This document shows positions 61,809 to 64,000 of a stretch of DNA of 64,000 nt, piece by piece. Under the pieces are notes generated by a model. That model saw only the letters and a list, made by a program, of their open reading frames with translations, was not told the DNA's origin and did no database searches. This DNA is from a candidate division WOR-3 bacterium (lineage in GTDB: Bacteria; Hydrothermota; Tepidihabitantia; SM23-42; JAOAFX01), in contig JBDRVV010000005.1 of NCBI GenBank assembly GCA_039802005.1, positions 1 to 64,000 on the forward strand, written 5' to 3'. Each line of letters opens with the position of its first letter. Position 1 is the first letter of the stretch. The position numbers were made by a program, and so were the translations under genes.

Positions 61809-63602
61809 TTATCCTACCTTTTGCTGGAGGTACTGAAGTTTATAAAAATTGCAGTAGAAACCTTTTTTCTTTAGAAGTTCGGAATGGCTTCCCTGTTCCA
61901 CAAGTTTGCCATTATGAATTATTAAAATGCGGTCAGCGAGTCGGGTTGTGGTGAGACGATGGGCAACGATTATTGCGGTGCGGTTTTGAAAGAGTTCCTT
62001 TAGGCCTTCCTGTATAATCCTTTCGCTCTGGGGGTCAACTGCAGAAGTCGCCTCGTCAAGGATGATTATCTCAGGGTCAAAGACAAGGGAACGGGCAAAG
62101 GATAACAATTGTCTTTCACCAAATGAAAGATTTATACCCTGTTCAATAATATCGGTATCATATCCTTTTGGTAAATTTAAAATCTTCTCGTGTATTCCGA
62201 TTCTCTGTGTTGCTTCATAAACTTTTTCAGGTGGGATATCATTATTAAAAAGACGGAGATTATCTAAGACTGTCCCCGGAAATAGGATGACATCCTGAGG
62301 AACAAAACCGATTCTCTTACGCAGTGAATAACGGTTTATTCTTTTTAAATCTATCCCATCAATACTGACAACACCCACATTGGCTTTATAGTATTTTAAC
62401 AAAAGCGAAATAATAGATGTCTTGCCGCCGCCGGTTTCGCCAACGAGTGCAATCCTTTCGCCTTTTTTTATTTCAAAATTCAGGTCTTTTAGTACCCAAT
62501 CTTCTTTTTCATAGGAAAATCGAATATTATCAAACTTTATCTTATCATTCAATATTGAAAAACTTTCTTTCTCAATTTCTTTATCAAATTCCGAAGGTAT
62601 AGAAAAGATATTAAATATTCTTTCTGCTGCAGCAAAAGAGCGTTCTATGAGATTGAACTGGTCAGATAAACCCCGCAGGGGACCAAAAAATTTTGTGATA
62701 TAGTTAATAAATAAAAAAAGCGTTCCAATCGTTATCATACCTTTTAAAGCCCATATCCCTCCAATCCCCAATATCAATAAAATGCCAATTATCTCTCCTA
62801 AATCTACCAGAAACCATATCCGGTACCAGTATAACATTGATTTCATTTCAAGGTCAAATTTTTCTCTACCCAATTTATCAATTCTTTTAAAAAAATTTTC
62901 TTCCTGAAGAAATACCTGAACTATCGGTAGGGCACGAAGCGTCTCCATTATGAAACTATTTATCTCCGCAATCTTCTTGCGTAGACTGATGTATATTGGT
63001 CGCACATGCTTACCGAACCACCAGAAGGCATACAAGAAAACAGGCAATAGTATCAAAATCAAAAGATATAACCTCCAATTTACTACAACCATAATTACCG
63101 ACATTCCTAAAAGCAATATAAAATCCTGGGCAAGGACAACTGCAGTGGAAGAGAATAAATTTTTTAATGTCTCCGCATCACCCTCTACACGGGTAATCAA
63201 TCTGCCCACCGGATTCTTATCAAAAAATTCAACGGGTAGTCTTATTGTGTGCTTAAATAAATCGAATTTCAAATCCGCAATTGCCCGTTCACCAATCATT
63301 GCAATCTCAATCTGCTGGAAATACCTTATTAAAATTATTAAACTTTGTATAACAAAATAAATAAATGCAATAAACAAAAGTCCCTGAAGATTTTTGTTCG
63401 GAATTTCATAATCAAGCACCCTTTTAATGAGTATTGGACCAACGAGGGTTAACAATGTAGAAAATAAGAGTAATATTGTAGCAACAATTATTTTTTTAAT
63501 GTATGGTTTGAAATATGGAGCAAGTTTTTTTATTAAGCGAATATCCCTTTTGCTTTTTTGTTCTTCTTCTTCTACAATCTCTTCTTCGTCATGCCACCAC
63601 AT
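61809..63602 (-). CDS. ABC exporter half-transporter, catalytic subunit
   Basis: A 597-residue half-transporter. An acidic N-terminus (HDEEEIVEEEE) precedes six membrane helices (about 40-330) and a nucleotide-binding domain with Walker A GETGGGKTS near 385, signature LSFGERQ near 490 and Walker B IIILDEATS with catalytic Glu. Together with the downstream partner it forms a heterodimer with one proper and one degenerate ATP site. The start is ATG 63602, leaderless; the TTG at 63620 lies in the promoter spacer. Confidence 0.92.
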   Translation of the reverse strand: MWWHDEEEIVEEEEQKSKRDIRLIKKLAPYFKPYIKKIIVATILLLFSTLLTLVGPILIKRVLDYEIPNKNLQGLLFIAFIYFVIQSLIILIRYFQQIEIAMIGERAIADLKFDLFKHTIRLPVEFFDKNPVGRLITRVEGDAETLKNLFSSTAVVLAQDFILLLGMSVIMVVVNWRLYLLILILLPVFLYAFWWFGKHVRPIYISLRKKIAEINSFIMETLRALPIVQVFLQEENFFKRIDKLGREKFDLEMKSMLYWYRIWFLVDLGEIIGILLILGIGGIWALKGMITIGTLFLFINYITKFFGPLRGLSDQFNLIERSFAAAERIFNIFSIPSEFDKEIEKESFSILNDKIKFDNIRFSYEKEDWVLKDLNFEIKKGERIALVGETGGGKTSIISLLLKYYKANVGVVSIDGIDLKRINRYSLRKRIGFVPQDVILFPGTVLDNLRLFNNDIPPEKVYEATQRIGIHEKILNLPKGYDTDIIEQGINLSFGERQLLSFARSLVFDPEIIILDEATSAVDPQSERIIQEGLKELFQNRTAIIVAHRLTTTRLADRILIIHNGKLVEQGSHSELLKKKGFYCNFYKLQYLQQKVG

Positions 63603-63609
63603 AGTCTCT

Positions 63610-63637
63610 ATTATCCACAAATTTAGAATTGCGTCAA
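63610..63637 (-). promoter_or_regulatory. Promoter of the ABC exporter operon (leaderless type)
   Basis: TTGACG at 63632-63637, 16-base spacer, GATAAT at 63610-63615; 7 bases then ATG 63602, no Shine-Dalgarno. Confidence 0.8.
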
Positions 63638-63692
63638 GTATACAGTTCTCTGCTTTTATTCAGAATATTTTCAGCTCTTAAAATGCTAATGG

Positions 63693-63904
63693 ATTGTTAT
63701 CGTCAACCATCACTATAAATTAAATGTAGTGCCCGAGTTTACTCGGCTTTAAAATATCTGCAGACCAATCCGCTATAAAACTTGTCGGACTGCCACTACC
63801 ATCAATCGTTCCATCCTGTAGTGGTTGAGCTTGCTCAACATTGATTATTGCAGAGTAAACACTGCCACTACAGTTTTTATTGCAGACCAAGGTCTGCCAC
63901 TACA
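63693..63904. repeat. Modular palindromic repeat, copy B (mosaic of three units)
   Basis: Unit 1 (63725-63799) shares with copy A the left flank, TGTAGTG end, and the CCGAGTTTACTCGG hairpin, but its second hairpin is disrupted. Unit 2 (63817-63872) has the same TGTAGTGG/CCACTACA ends and a different hairpin (GTTGAGC-TT-GCTCAAC). Unit 3 (63880-63904) repeats the GCAGACC/GGTCTGC hairpin and CCACTACA end. Confidence 0.88.
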
Positions 63905-64000
63905 AGTCTGAAGAAATTTCTATGGGTTTTTGGACATAAAAAACATTTTATGAAAAATTGGTGAGGATTCAGAACGGGTTTAAACGCCAAATTCCAATTA

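Larger units (their letters stand above)
63603..64000. other. Right-edge non-coding region of palindromic repeats
   Basis: Holds the ABC exporter promoter, then repeat-mosaic DNA from about 63693 to 63904, and about 95 bases of unassigned sequence. No credible gene. Confidence 0.75.

Noticed and set aside
1-64000. Prophage, insertion sequence, toxin-antitoxin or defence island
   Set aside because: No transposase, integrase, phage structural, toxin or restriction genes were recognised; all large frames fit housekeeping, envelope or unknown genes.

Overview
The window is about 64 kb of AT-rich (roughly 36% GC by eye), densely coding chromosomal DNA from a Gram-negative-type bacterium. Two large surface proteins end in FlgD-like/Por-type sorting tails. 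There are lipoproteins, outer-membrane barrels, BamD, PilT-type motors, HslV, Hsp20, a bacterial archaemetzincin and hydrogenase maturation genes. This mix fits an uncultured anaerobic, possibly thermophilic lineage of the FCB/WOR-3 (Stahlbacteria) kind; that placement is inference. I see no prophage, transposase or CRISPR array.

Layout. 1-3.5 kb: 33-bp tandem repeat, terminator and a kelch/CARDB secreted protein (minus). 3.5-6.2 kb: pyrimidine nucleoside phosphorylase convergent with a membrane HD-GYP phosphodiesterase. 6.2-10.8 kb: lemA-htpX-DUF3108-manC-SPOR-rdgB. 10.8-13.3 kb: holB, Mut7-C RNase-like protein, SpoIID-like protein. 13.4-20.3 kb: a tightly packed ten-gene operon (slipin, archaemetzincin, class V aminotransferase, GGDEF, DivIVA, purine nucleoside phosphorylase, TPR lipoprotein, BamD, NadD). 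20.3-26.2 kb (mostly minus): DUF1015 and serA, hslV on plus, then a stress operon (coiled-coil protein, Hsp20, DegP, divergent sigma factor). 26.4-28.6 kb: an unrecognised envelope trio. 28.6-32 kb: rplM-rpsI-rpsB-tsf-pyrH-frr (minus). 32-35 kb: unknown pair, barrel protein, tRNA-Ala, radical SAM/SPASM enzyme. 35-40 kb: dipeptidase, phosphoesterase, polA, small unknown (minus). 40-43 kb: zinc-ribbon/TPR/PEGA protein and iron-sulfur flavoprotein. 43-49.5 kb: hypC, hypF, hypB, hypA, a propeller surface protein and a dolichol-phosphate-mannose-synthase-like GT2 (minus). 49.6-52.5 kb: tRNA-Arg, TPR membrane protein, GH57. 52.5-54 kb: tRNA-Leu, repeats, RmlD-like reductase. 54-60 kb: lipoprotein, two PilT-like ATPases, recG, RluA-family synthase, a 48-residue membrane protein. 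60-63.6 kb: a heterodimeric ABC exporter. The right edge is a mosaic of short palindromic repeats.

The most striking observation concerns gene starts. I found 20 strong promoters of the form TTGAC(A/T/G)-N16-TATAAT, all with a 16-base spacer. They fall into two classes. In 11, the -10 box ends only 5-8 bases before the start codon and there is no Shine-Dalgarno, so the mRNA should be leaderless or nearly so. In the other protein-gene cases the gap is at least 18 bases and a Shine-Dalgarno is present. This corrects several starts: apparent upstream TTG or ATG codons of polA, HD-GYP, GT2 and the ABC exporter lie inside promoter elements. A second start surprise is manC, whose essential N-terminal signature requires an ATT initiation codon.
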